From positions 1 to 7,684 of the forward strand of contig JAXDOS010000039.1 in the NCBI GenBank assembly GCA_034668785.1: a DNA stretch of 7,684 nt. The letters run 5' to 3'. This document shows, piece after piece, positions 1 through 5,971 of this stretch; position 1 is the first letter of the stretch, and each line of letters starts with the position of its first letter. The position numbers and the translations under genes were made by a program. The notes beneath the pieces were generated by a model that saw nothing but the letters and a program-made list of their open reading frames with translations, had not been told where the DNA came from and ran no database searches. Origin of the DNA: CANKHA01 sp034668785. GTDB taxonomy: Bacteria > Pseudomonadota > Alphaproteobacteria > Rhizobiales > Xanthobacteraceae.

Positions 1-222
1 TATCTTTTCACTGGTTAACGGCCCTGGTTCCTCGAAGCGCTGCTTACCGACCAGCAAAGCACCTCCAACCGCCACCGTGAGCAGAATAAAGATGGTGATC
101 ACAGCATTGCCGGCGATCACGAGCGGATGACGCGCGCGTTTCGAACGACGCGTCGGCACCGGCACATGTTCCGGCTCGAGCGCGACGCGGGGGCTGCGGG
201 GGGTAATCCGTTTTTGCTCCAT
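1..222 (-). CDS. mltG: Endolytic murein transglycosylase MltG (YceG-like), N-terminal part, cut by window edge
   Basis: MltG is an inner-membrane lytic transglycosylase that cleaves nascent peptidoglycan strands and so limits glycan length. Only the first 74 residues are present, with the start ATG at 222 reading leftward off the edge. The visible part has a basic, Pro/Arg-rich cytoplasmic tail (SPRVALEPEHVPVPTRRSKR, about residues 10-29), then one hydrophobic segment at about 34-58, then KQRFEEPGPL. This is the usual N-terminus of rhizobial MltG; the catalytic YceG domain lies outside the window. No clear Shine-Dalgarno sequence precedes the ATG. It lies downstream of fabF on the same strand, the usual order in this group, but the 261-base gap and a TATAAT box suggest separate transcription. 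The identification relies on the N-terminal pattern plus gene order. Confidence 0.85.
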   Translation of the reverse strand, partial: MEQKRITPRSPRVALEPEHVPVPTRRSKRARHPLVIAGNAVITIFILLTVAVGGALLVGKQRFEEPGPLTSEKI

Positions 223-417
223 CAGCGCTACGCCAGATCCATTTAATTGGCCGCGCGATAGCGGCGTGTATTCGTCGGCCCGCTCCTGCGGTTAGTTAAA
301 CCCCGGGACCAGGCGTATCGGGCACATTCCCAGCTCGACGCGCCATAGAAGTCCCCGAGGACGGCGGATTCATGACCGCTTGACCCACGTCGGTGCTCCG
401 TTCAGCGGGATAAGCAT

Positions 418-423
418 ATTATA
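418..423 (-). promoter_or_regulatory. Candidate -10 box (TATAAT) for mltG
   Basis: A perfect TATAAT reads on the minus strand in the fabF-mltG gap, pointing at mltG. No good TTGACA lies 16-18 bases upstream; at 17 bases the hexamer is AGGTCA, so the -35 is weak or the promoter uses an activator. It would give a leader of roughly 190 nt before the mltG ATG at 222. Near the end of that leader is a 5-bp hairpin (GCCGC/GCGGC, 250-265). The -10 match is seen directly; promoter function is inferred. Confidence 0.4.
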
Positions 424-456
424 CCGCACCGATGATAGGTTGACCTGAAAACGTCT

Positions 457-472
457 AAAAGGGTGAAGCACC
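457..472 (-). terminator. Weak terminator-like hairpin after fabF
   Basis: On the minus strand, 11 bases past the fabF stop, GGTG-CTT-CACC forms a 4-bp stem with a triloop, followed by C and a short TTTT run. The shape is that of an intrinsic terminator but the stem is very short, so any termination would be leaky. It fits the idea that the fab operon ends after fabF and mltG restarts from its own promoter. Confidence 0.25.
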
Positions 473-483
473 GTTCGCGGGTC

Positions 484-1749
484 CTAGTTGGTCACGCGCC
501 GGAAAACTAAGGAGGCGTTGGTGCCGCCAAAGCCGAAGGAGTTCGACAGCACGACGTCGATGTCGCGCTGGCGTGCTCGGTGCGGAACGAGATCGATCGA
601 CGTCTCCACCGAGGGATTGTCGAGATTGATCGTGGGTGGCGCTACGCGATCACGAATCGCAAGTATGGAAAATATCGCTTCCGCGGCCCCCGCCGCCCCG
701 AGCATATGTCCAATCGAGGATTTAGTCGAAGACATGGAAATCCGCCCAGCGGCATTGCCAACAAGTCGTTGGACGGCGCCAAGCTCAATTTCGTCGCCGA
801 GGGGCGTCGAGGTGCCGTGGGCGTTAATATAGTCGATCTCGGATGGCGTTATCTTGGCGCTTCGAAGCGCCGCTTGCATGCTGCGGAAGGCGCCGCTGCC
901 GTCGGGCGCAGGCGCGGTGATATGATAGGCGTCTCCCGACATTCCGTAGCCGATCAATTCGGCGTAGATTTTCGCACCACGGCGTTTTGCATGTTCGTAT
1001 TCCTCAAGAATAACGACCGCAGCCCCCTCGCCCATGACAAAGCCATCGCGATCCTTGTCATAAGGCCGCGAGGCGCGCTCAGGCGTGTCGTTGAAATGCG
1101 TGGATAGCGCGCGTGAGGCGGCAAAGCCTGCCATCGAAAGTCTGCTGATCGGAGACTCGGTTCCACCGGCGACCATGACGTCGGCATCTCCAAGGCTGAT
1201 GAGACGTCCGGCGTCGCCAATGGCGTGCGCACCGGTCGAGCAGGCCGTGACCACCGCGTGATTGGGGCCTTTCAACCCGAACTCGATGGAGACGTAACCC
1301 GACGCCAGGTTGATGAGCCGGCCCGGGATGAAGAATGGCGAAACACGTCTTGGGCCCTTTTCCTTCAGCACAATAGCGGTATCGGCGATACCTTCGATCC
1401 CGCCGATACCCGAGCCGATCATCGTTCCGCTCGCGATCTGATCCTCCTCGGCTGTCGGCCTCCATCCGGAATCCTCTACGGCCTGGCGCGCCGCGCACAT
1501 CGCAAAGATGATGAACTGATCAACCTTTCGCTGTTCCTTCGGCTCCATCCACTGGTCGGGATTGAAAGTCCCGTTGCTGCCATCGCCGCGCGGCACAACG
1601 CCCGCAATCCGGCTTGGCAAATCTGAGACATCAAATGTTTTGATTGGCTTGACGCCGCTTTCGCCGTTGATGAGGCGTTGCCACGTCGTCTCGACACCAC
1701 ATGCCAGCGGCGACACCATGCCGAGCCCGGTGACTACAACACGTCTCAC
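484..1749 (-). CDS. fabF: 3-oxoacyl-ACP synthase II (KAS II)
   Basis: FabF condenses malonyl-ACP with acyl-ACP to elongate fatty acids in the cytoplasmic type II pathway. The 421-residue protein has the full thiolase-fold KAS architecture. The nucleophile is Cys170 in VVTACSTGAHAIGDA. The two catalytic histidines are His311 in NAHGTSTPLGD and His348 in SSIGHMLGAAG, with Lys343 just before the latter. The C-terminal NSFGFGGTNAS loop is at 403-413. Length is normal for the family. The start is GTG at 1749, chosen because MRRVVVTGLGMVSPL is the family N-terminus and a GGAGAG Shine-Dalgarno sequence lies a few bases upstream. It follows acpP by 106 bases on the same strand, the common acpP-fabF pairing, and is the last fab gene of the cluster. 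All catalytic residues are intact, and KAS II rather than KAS I fits the length, motifs and context. Confidence 0.97.
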   Translation of the reverse strand: MRRVVVTGLGMVSPLACGVETTWQRLINGESGVKPIKTFDVSDLPSRIAGVVPRGDGSNGTFNPDQWMEPKEQRKVDQFIIFAMCAARQAVEDSGWRPTAEEDQIASGTMIGSGIGGIEGIADTAIVLKEKGPRRVSPFFIPGRLINLASGYVSIEFGLKGPNHAVVTACSTGAHAIGDAGRLISLGDADVMVAGGTESPISRLSMAGFAASRALSTHFNDTPERASRPYDKDRDGFVMGEGAAVVILEEYEHAKRRGAKIYAELIGYGMSGDAYHITAPAPDGSGAFRSMQAALRSAKITPSEIDYINAHGTSTPLGDEIELGAVQRLVGNAAGRISMSSTKSSIGHMLGAAGAAEAIFSILAIRDRVAPPTINLDNPSVETSIDLVPHRARQRDIDVVLSNSFGFGGTNASLVFRRVTN

Positions 1750-1855
1750 AATTCAACTCTCCGGCCGTCGCCAGCCTGTCCCGTTCCGATGCAGATGCAA
1801 CGGACCGCCGCTTGCTTCCGCACAATCCGGGAATTACCGACGGTGACGGCGGGCG

Positions 1856-2095
1856 TCAGCTTTTGGCATTCTTCTCGAGGAATGTAACGGCGTCGCCCAC
1901 GGTAAGGATCGTTTCGGCGGCGTCGTCGGGAATCTCGCACCCGAACTCCTCCTCGAAGGCCATTACCAGTTCGACGGTATCGAGACTGTCTGCGCCAAGA
2001 TCGTCGATGAAGCTGGCCTTCTCGGTTACTTTTTCCGGCTCGACGCCCAAATGCTCCACGACGATTTTTTTTACCCGTTCGCCAATTTCACTCAT
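1856..2095 (-). CDS. acpP: Acyl carrier protein
   Basis: AcpP is the small acidic carrier that holds growing acyl chains as thioesters on a 4'-phosphopantetheine arm. It also feeds phospholipid and lipid A synthesis. The 79-residue protein shows the attachment motif GADSLDTVELVMAFEEEF with Ser37 as the modified residue. The rest is the expected acidic four-helix bundle (MSEIGERVKKIVVEHLGV at the N-terminus, IPDDAAETILTVGDAV near the C-terminus). The ATG at 2095 has TGAGG about 8 bases upstream. It lies between fabG (227 bases upstream) and fabF (106 bases downstream). The long upstream gap is unusual inside this operon and may hold an extra promoter or a processing site, since ACP is needed in far greater amounts than its neighbours. 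No convincing promoter could be read there. Confidence 0.98.
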   Translation of the reverse strand: MSEIGERVKKIVVEHLGVEPEKVTEKASFIDDLGADSLDTVELVMAFEEEFGCEIPDDAAETILTVGDAVTFLEKNAKS

Positions 2096-2322
2096 CGTTA
2101 AACCTCATGCCTTTCGGAGGAGACTCGATCGGCTAAGCGATGCGAGTCGCAGCGATATGGCCTCGTCGTGGTAGACGTTGGCGGGGTACAAAACGGCTCC
2201 GGATGGATCGCGCGACGCCACTCCCGCCCCTCCGGTTGCCCCCGGCCGAGCCAAGGTTCGGTTACCATACTTCGAAAGCCTTGGCCAGCGCACCCGATAG
2301 CCGTCAAGCCGCCCATGGTAGC

Positions 2323-3060
2323 TCAGATCATGGCCATTCCGCCGTTCACATGCAGCGTCTGCCCGGTAACGTAAGCGGCTTCTTCCGAGGCCAGATAAAC
2401 GACTGCGCCGGCAATCTCGGCCGGGGTCCCAAGACGCCCTGCCGGCACGCGGCCCAGAATTGCCTCGCGCTGTTTGTCGTTCAACTTGTCCGTCATTGGC
2501 GTGCCTATGAAGCCTGGCGCGATGCAATTCGCTGTCACTCCGCGCTTGGCATACTCAGCCGCGACCGATTTCATCATCCCGATCATGCCCGCCTTGGCCG
2601 CGACATAGTTGCTTTGCCCGGCGTTGCCGGTGACTCCCACTACTGACGTGATGCCAATGACCCGGCCAAATCGGCGGCGCATCATCCCCCGCACCGCCGC
2701 GCGTGTCAGCCGGAAGGTAGCAGTGAGATTAATGTTGATGACTTGATCCCAATCTTCATCGCGCAGTTGGACCAGGAGATTGTCCCGCGTAATGCCGGCA
2801 TTGGCGACCAGAATATCGAGTTGCCCCATCAGCTCTTCCGCCTTTGGCACCAGGCGCTCGACCTCGTCCTTGTCGGCGAGATTGCACGCCAGCACGTGCG
2901 TGCGGGCACCAAGTTCGGCAGCGAGTCCATCCAAAGCCTCGCGCCGGGTACCGGACAGGGCCACGACAGCACCCTGCTGATGAAGCGCCCGCGCAATCGT
3001 GTCACCAAGCCCGCCACTGGCGCCGGTGACCAGCGCCGTTTTGCCGGTCAGGTCGAACAT
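2323..3060 (-). CDS. fabG: 3-oxoacyl-ACP reductase
   Basis: FabG is the NADPH-dependent reductase of 3-oxoacyl-ACP, a classical short-chain dehydrogenase that usually works as a tetramer. The 245-residue protein carries the cofactor-binding TGASGGLG at residues 12-19 and the NAG motif at 87-89. The catalytic residues are Ser139, Tyr152 and Lys156 (in SNYVAAKAG), with Asn111 completing the tetrad. The C-terminus ends VTGQTLHVNGGMAMI, a FabG signature. The ATG at 3060 is fixed by a strong AGGAGG (3067-3072 on the minus strand) six bases upstream. The gene begins 23 bases after the fabD stop, so the two are almost certainly cotranscribed. SDR enzymes are numerous, but the position between fabD and acpP and the C-terminal signature make FabG secure. 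Confidence 0.97.
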   Translation of the reverse strand: MFDLTGKTALVTGASGGLGDTIARALHQQGAVVALSGTRREALDGLAAELGARTHVLACNLADKDEVERLVPKAEELMGQLDILVANAGITRDNLLVQLRDEDWDQVININLTATFRLTRAAVRGMMRRRFGRVIGITSVVGVTGNAGQSNYVAAKAGMIGMMKSVAAEYAKRGVTANCIAPGFIGTPMTDKLNDKQREAILGRVPAGRLGTPAEIAGAVVYLASEEAAYVTGQTLHVNGGMAMI

Positions 3061-3083
3061 AACTTTCCTCCTAGGCGACCGCG

Positions 3084-4028
3084 TCAGCGGCGCGTGGCCG
3101 CGAATGTAGCTATGTCATCCGGTGTACTAATGGCCGCGCCCTGAGCTCCCTCGGCAATCCGTTTGACAAGACCACTGAGTACTTTTCCGGCACCCACCTC
3201 ATAAAAGTTCGTGACGCCCGCACCAGTCATAAAGACCACCGACTCCCGCCAGCGCACGGTGCCGGTGACCTGCTCGACCAGCCGGCGCACGATTTCGACT
3301 GGATCCCTGATCGCCGACGCCGACACATTAGCGACAACGGGAACGGCCGGCGATTTGATCGCCACCGCCGCGAGGGCTTGAGCCATGACATCGGCGGCAG
3401 GCTGCATCAACGCGCAATGGAACGGGGCGGAAACCGGAAGCATCATGGCTCGCTTTGCGCCTTTCGCTTTGGCGATCTCGACGGCGCGCGCCACGGCGGC
3501 CTTGTCACCCGATACCACGACCTGGCCGCCACCATTGTCGTTTGCTGCTTGGCAGACCTGGTTCTGTGCCGCTTGCGCGGCGACGGCGACTACCTGCTCG
3601 AATTCGAGGCCAATCAAGGCCGCCATCGCGCCGGTTCCGACCGGCACCGCCTTTTGCATGGCGAGGCCGCGGGTGCGCAACAAACGGGCGGTATCGCTCA
3701 GAGAGAGCGCGCCTGCAGCTGCCAGTGCTGAATATTCACCCAGGGAATGACCGGCCACGAACTGCGCATCGCGCTTAAGATCAACGCCTGCTTCCGCTTC
3801 AAGGACGCGCAAGACTGCGAGCGAGACTGCCATCAACGCCGGCTGGGCATTTTCGGTCAGCGTTAGCTTCTCCGCCGGGCCATCCCAAATAGTTTCGCTC
3901 AGTCTCTCGCCAAGTGCATCGTCGACTTCGGCAAACACCAGCCGCGCCGGCGCAAAGGAATCGGCCAGGCTTTTGCCCATGCCAACAACTTGACTGCCCT
4001 GCCCCGGAAAAACGAATGCGACCGACAT
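3084..4028 (-). CDS. fabD: Malonyl-CoA:ACP transacylase
   Basis: FabD moves malonyl from CoA to the AcpP phosphopantetheine arm, supplying extender units for chain elongation. The 314-residue protein shows the N-terminal FVFPGQGSQ and the nucleophile elbow GHSLGEYSA with Ser95. The carboxylate-binding Arg120 is in LLRTRGLAMQ, and the catalytic His204 is in PVSAPFHCALM. The C-terminal half has the expected VANVSA and EVGAGKVLSGLVKR motifs. Length is typical. The ATG at 4028 is preceded by AGGGAA, a modest ribosome binding site. It is the first gene of the fabD-fabG-acpP-fabF set. The cupin gene ends 54 bases upstream on the same strand, with a promoter-like TTGACA at the junction. All catalytic residues are intact. 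Confidence 0.97.
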   Translation of the reverse strand: MSVAFVFPGQGSQVVGMGKSLADSFAPARLVFAEVDDALGERLSETIWDGPAEKLTLTENAQPALMAVSLAVLRVLEAEAGVDLKRDAQFVAGHSLGEYSALAAAGALSLSDTARLLRTRGLAMQKAVPVGTGAMAALIGLEFEQVVAVAAQAAQNQVCQAANDNGGGQVVVSGDKAAVARAVEIAKAKGAKRAMMLPVSAPFHCALMQPAADVMAQALAAVAIKSPAVPVVANVSASAIRDPVEIVRRLVEQVTGTVRWRESVVFMTGAGVTNFYEVGAGKVLSGLVKRIAEGAQGAAISTPDDIATFAATRR

Positions 4029-4057
4029 TTCCCTGCCATGCCCCTCGGATCGAGGCG

Positions 4058-4086
4058 GTAAGACACTGCGATATCGGCGGTGTCAA
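4058..4086 (-). promoter_or_regulatory. Candidate sigma-70 promoter for the fabDG-acpP-fabF operon
   Basis: On the minus strand a perfect TTGACA (4086-4081) is followed by a 17-base spacer and TCTTAC (4063-4058). This gives an ideal -35 and spacing with a poor -10, a pattern common in alphaproteobacteria where the -35 is the better-conserved element. The -35 overlaps the TGA stop of the cupin gene. Transcription would start near 4051, about 22 nt before fabD. The hexamers are seen; function is inferred. Confidence 0.45.
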
Positions 4087-4640
4087 CTGTCCGTAGCTGG
4101 CCGACGGCGGCTGACGTTCTCGTTAGCCGGATTGGACGGGGTGTCGCGGACGATAGGATGGCCAATTCCAAGCGGCTTGGCATCAATCAGAATGAAGGCT
4201 ATGCGCGCCATTTCGCTTCCGCGATTTACCCAGGAATGGTTGGTGCCGCGCTGGATCACCACATCGCCTGCCCGGAGCTTGACCGTCGAGTCATCCATAT
4301 CCATGTCGATCTCGCCAGAGAGCACGATTGCGTAATCCAAAGTCTCCGTCCGGTGCATCCGGCCTGGCCGCCCGGGCGGGATTTCATTGATCGCGAACCT
4401 TGTGCCGTTTGCCGGTGGCGGCGTTCCCAGTATGCGCGCAGCCATATCCTCGAAATGTTCGCCGACCGAAATATCGGCTGGAGTTGCGTCGGTGGACCAC
4501 AGCAGTGTCGATAAGCTGCCAGGACGAGTTTGTTTTTCGTTCGTGGCGCGTCCGTCAATGATCACCTTGGCCACGTTGTTCGCGTCATGCCCCGTCACGA
4601 TACGACGGATCGGTGTGTGGGTTGGACTAGACGCTGACAT
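4083..4640 (-). CDS. Small single-domain cupin protein
   Basis: This 185-residue protein has one cupin (RmlC-like jelly-roll) domain in its middle and C-terminal part. The two short metal-site motifs are visible: PGRPGRMHRTETLDYAIVLS with His96 and Glu99, and GDVVIQRGTNHSWVN with His135 and Asn139. A canonical cupin has a second His in the first motif (HxH); here the pattern is HRTE, so the metal site may be reduced. The N-terminal 80 residues, with IRRIVTGHDANNVAKV near the start, are typical of small proteobacterial cupins that have no assigned reaction. The start at 4640 is preferred over an in-frame ATG at 4661 because GGAGGAG lies just upstream of it. It sits 54 bases before fabD on the same strand and could be cotranscribed with it. 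No substrate can be named; cupins include oxygenases, isomerases and sensor proteins. Confidence 0.85.
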   Translation of the reverse strand: MSASSPTHTPIRRIVTGHDANNVAKVIIDGRATNEKQTRPGSLSTLLWSTDATPADISVGEHFEDMAARILGTPPPANGTRFAINEIPPGRPGRMHRTETLDYAIVLSGEIDMDMDDSTVKLRAGDVVIQRGTNHSWVNRGSEMARIAFILIDAKPLGIGHPIVRDTPSNPANENVSRRRPATDS

Positions 4641-4768
4641 GTGCTCCTCCAAGCAGATCATCGGGATACGAAAACAGTTCTCGATACTTCCTAGCAGCCC
4701 TCACTGGTAAGGAAACAACAACCTATCCGTGCATAAAGTGCGCTCCTCGACTAGATGCGGGCGTTCGG

Positions 4769-5014
4769 ATGCCGGATTTTGTTGCTGTGACAGACGACAC
4801 TCTCGCGCGTGCCAGGCGGGATCCGATATTCCGGCACAAGCTGCTGGCCGAAAATCTTGATTTTCTGCTGATAAAACTCAGCAGACTACGCAACCCCTGT
4901 AGCGCAGCAGACCGCTCCTGCGCTCGCCACATTAGCGATGGCATGGAGCTCGCGGTGAAGCTTGCCAATCTGCTGCGCGCAGAGGCGGAAAATGGCGCAT
5001 CCCGCGGAGCGTAA
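4769..5014 (+). CDS. Small hypothetical protein, 81 residues
   Basis: I do not recognise a named family. The 81-residue product looks soluble and mostly helical: RARRDPIFRHKLLAENLDFLLIKLSRLR at about residues 14-41, and a second amphipathic helix, DGMELAVKLANLLRAEAE, near the C-terminus. There is no signal peptide and no membrane segment. The two Leu/Arg-rich helices joined by a polar, Cys-containing linker (Cys44, Cys51) resemble small uncharacterised rhizobial proteins, but this is from memory only. No clear Shine-Dalgarno sequence precedes the ATG at 4769, and the GTG at residue 7 is an alternative start. It is divergent from the cupin gene and its stop lies 15 bases before the -35 of the rpsF promoter. 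An overlapping minus-strand reading frame looks like its shadow, being rich in Ser, Arg and Ala with no helical pattern. Confidence 0.5.
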   Translation: MPDFVAVTDDTLARARRDPIFRHKLLAENLDFLLIKLSRLRNPCSAADRSCARHISDGMELAVKLANLLRAEAENGASRGA

Positions 5015-5029
5015 ACGGTCACCCTCGCC

Positions 5030-5057
5030 TTGCCTTTTGGCCGGAAGCGGGTATAAA
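5030..5057 (+). promoter_or_regulatory. rpsF: Probable sigma-70 promoter of the rpsF operon
   Basis: TTGCCT (5030-5035), a 16-base spacer and TATAAA (5052-5057) form a good housekeeping promoter pointing at rpsF. Transcription would begin around 5064, leaving a leader of about 160 nt before the rpsF ATG. Strong hexamers fit a highly expressed ribosomal protein operon. The elements are seen; the start site is inferred. Confidence 0.65.
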
Positions 5058-5082
5058 CCGCGCATTCCGCTCGATCCCGGCT

Positions 5083-5141
5083 GGGAGCTGAACGGACGGC
5101 CGCTTTGCGGTAGGGCCACTTGCCCGGCGTCCCGTGTTCCC
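5083..5141 (+). promoter_or_regulatory. Candidate S6:S18 autoregulatory leader structure
   Basis: The rpsF leader can fold into a branched structure. An outer 6-bp helix pairs GGGAGC (5083-5088) with GTTCCC (5136-5141). An internal loop has TGAAC on the left and CGT on the right. A second helix pairs GGACG (5094-5098) with CGTCC (5128-5132). It opens into two small hairpins, CCGC-TTT-GCGG (5100-5110) and GGGC-CACTT-GCCC (5113-5125). The right side of the internal loop reads CCG (5132-5134). Published S6:S18 leaders upstream of rpsF present a conserved CCG in a bulge between two helices and repress translation when the S6:S18 complex binds. The pairing is read directly; assignment to that motif is inference, supported by location immediately upstream of rpsF-rpsR. 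Confidence 0.5.
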
Positions 5142-5153
5142 ACCTTCAGAGCA

Positions 5154-5176
5154 TTCGAGCCTTTCCGAGGTTCGAA
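5154..5176 (+). promoter_or_regulatory. Second leader hairpin upstream of rpsF
   Basis: TTCGAGCC (5154-5161) pairs with GGTTCGAA (5169-5176) to give 8 bp including one G-U pair, with the seven-base loop TTTCCGA. The loop also contains CCG (5165-5167). It lies 48 bases before the rpsF start, so it could take part in translational control or mRNA stability. There is no U-run after it, so it is not an intrinsic terminator. Confidence 0.4.
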
Positions 5177-5224
5177 GGGCTAAGCGCCGGGACGCGCGAC
5201 CGTGAAACAATGAAAGGCACACTC

Positions 5225-5689
5225 ATGCCCCTTTACGAGCACGTCTTCCTTGCGCGCCAGGATCTTGGCACGCAGCAGGTCGAGGAACTGACCGCCCAAT
5301 ACAAAGGCATCGTCGAACAAATGGGCGGTAAAGTCGCCAAAACCGAATATTGGGGCGTTAAGTCACTCTCCTATCGGATGAACAAGAACCGCAAGGCGCA
5401 CATGACGTTGATGAACGTCGACGCGCCCGCAGCAGCCCTGACCGAAATCGAGCGGCAGATGCGGTTGAGCGAGGACATCCTGCGCTACATTACCATCCGC
5501 GTTGACGAGCACGAGGAAGGTCCTTCGGCAATGATGCGCAAGGTCGATCGTGACCGTGATCGCGATGACCGGCATGGCGGTGGTGGTGGCGGCGGCGGGC
5601 GGAGTGATCGCGGCGATCGTGGCGGCGGGGATCGCTTCCGCGATCGCGAGCGGCGCCCGCACGACGACGCAGCAGCGGTGGAGGAGTAA
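5225..5689 (+). CDS. rpsF: 30S ribosomal protein S6
   Basis: S6 binds the central domain of 16S rRNA as a heterodimer with S18. The 154-residue product starts MPLYEHVFLARQD and has the conserved VAKTEYWGVKSLSYRMNKNRKAHM (about 37-60), then LSEDILRYITIRVDEHEEGP. From about residue 107 it carries a low-complexity tail of Asp, Arg and Gly, with an eight-Gly run at 118-125, ending AAAVEE. Such tails are common in alphaproteobacterial S6 and make it longer than the E. coli protein. ATG 5225 is preferred over the in-frame ATG at 5210 because GAAAGG lies just upstream of 5225 and MPLYEH is the family N-terminus. It is the first gene after the leader and ends 5 bases before rpsR. High expression and control through the leader by the S6:S18 complex are likely. 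Confidence 0.97.
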   Translation: MPLYEHVFLARQDLGTQQVEELTAQYKGIVEQMGGKVAKTEYWGVKSLSYRMNKNRKAHMTLMNVDAPAAALTEIERQMRLSEDILRYITIRVDEHEEGPSAMMRKVDRDRDRDDRHGGGGGGGGRSDRGDRGGGDRFRDRERRPHDDAAAVEE

Positions 5690-5694
5690 AAGTC

Positions 5695-5961
5695 ATGGCC
5701 TTTTCTTCTCAAGGTGGCGGCGGCGGTGGTGGCGGAGCACGACGGCCGTTTTTCCGCCGGCGCAAGACTTGCCCATTTTCCGGAACCGGTGCCCCGAAGA
5801 TCGATTACAAGGATGCAAGGCTGCTTCAGCGCTATGTGTCCGAGCGCGGCAAGATCGTGCCGAGCCGCATCACCGCGGTGTCAGCGAAGAAGCAGCGGGA
5901 ACTGGCGCAGGCGATCAAGCGGGCTCGCTTCCTCGGGCTTCTGCCCTACGTGATCCGCTGA
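5695..5961 (+). CDS. rpsR: 30S ribosomal protein S18
   Basis: S18 pairs with S6 on the small-subunit platform. The 88-residue protein has an N-terminal run of eight Gly (residues 7-14), then ARRPFFRRRKTCPFSG, then IDYKDARLLQRYVSERGKIVPSRITAVSAKKQRELAQAIKRARFLGLLPYVIR. This is a complete S18 core with its usual C-terminus. The Shine-Dalgarno GGAGGAG lies inside the end of rpsF, and the ATG is 5 bases after the rpsF stop, so translation of the two is likely coupled, which fits equimolar production of heterodimer partners. The glycine run is seen in related alphaproteobacteria and is probably disordered. Confidence 0.97.
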   Translation: MAFSSQGGGGGGGGARRPFFRRRKTCPFSGTGAPKIDYKDARLLQRYVSERGKIVPSRITAVSAKKQRELAQAIKRARFLGLLPYVIR

Positions 5962-5971
5962 CAATAGCGGT

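Noticed and set aside
1079..1498. 139-codon minus-strand frame inside fabF
   Set aside because: It is an out-of-frame shadow of fabF, Arg-rich and without any recognisable domain.
2098..2316. 72-codon minus-strand frame in the fabG-acpP gap
   Set aside because: The composition looks random, it has no family resemblance, and it lacks a clear ribosome binding site. Overlapping frames of similar length occur throughout this GC-rich window.
4641..4661. Longer cupin start at 4661
   Set aside because: GGAGGAG lies between the two ATGs and serves the one at 4640. The extra seven residues would be coded through that ribosome binding site.
4723..5022. 99-codon minus-strand frame opposite the small ORF at 4769-5014
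   Set aside because: It is rich in Ser, Arg and Ala with no structural pattern, as expected of a shadow. The plus-strand frame has regular amphipathic helices.
5120..5224. N-terminal extension of rpsF from an in-frame ATG at 5120 or 5210
   Set aside because: S6 proteins begin MPLYEH, the best ribosome binding site serves the ATG at 5225, and the extension overlaps the structured leader.
5570..5650. GGC/CGATCG-rich stretch considered as a tandem DNA repeat
   Set aside because: Units are irregular and are explained by Gly, Arg and Asp codons in the S6 tail.
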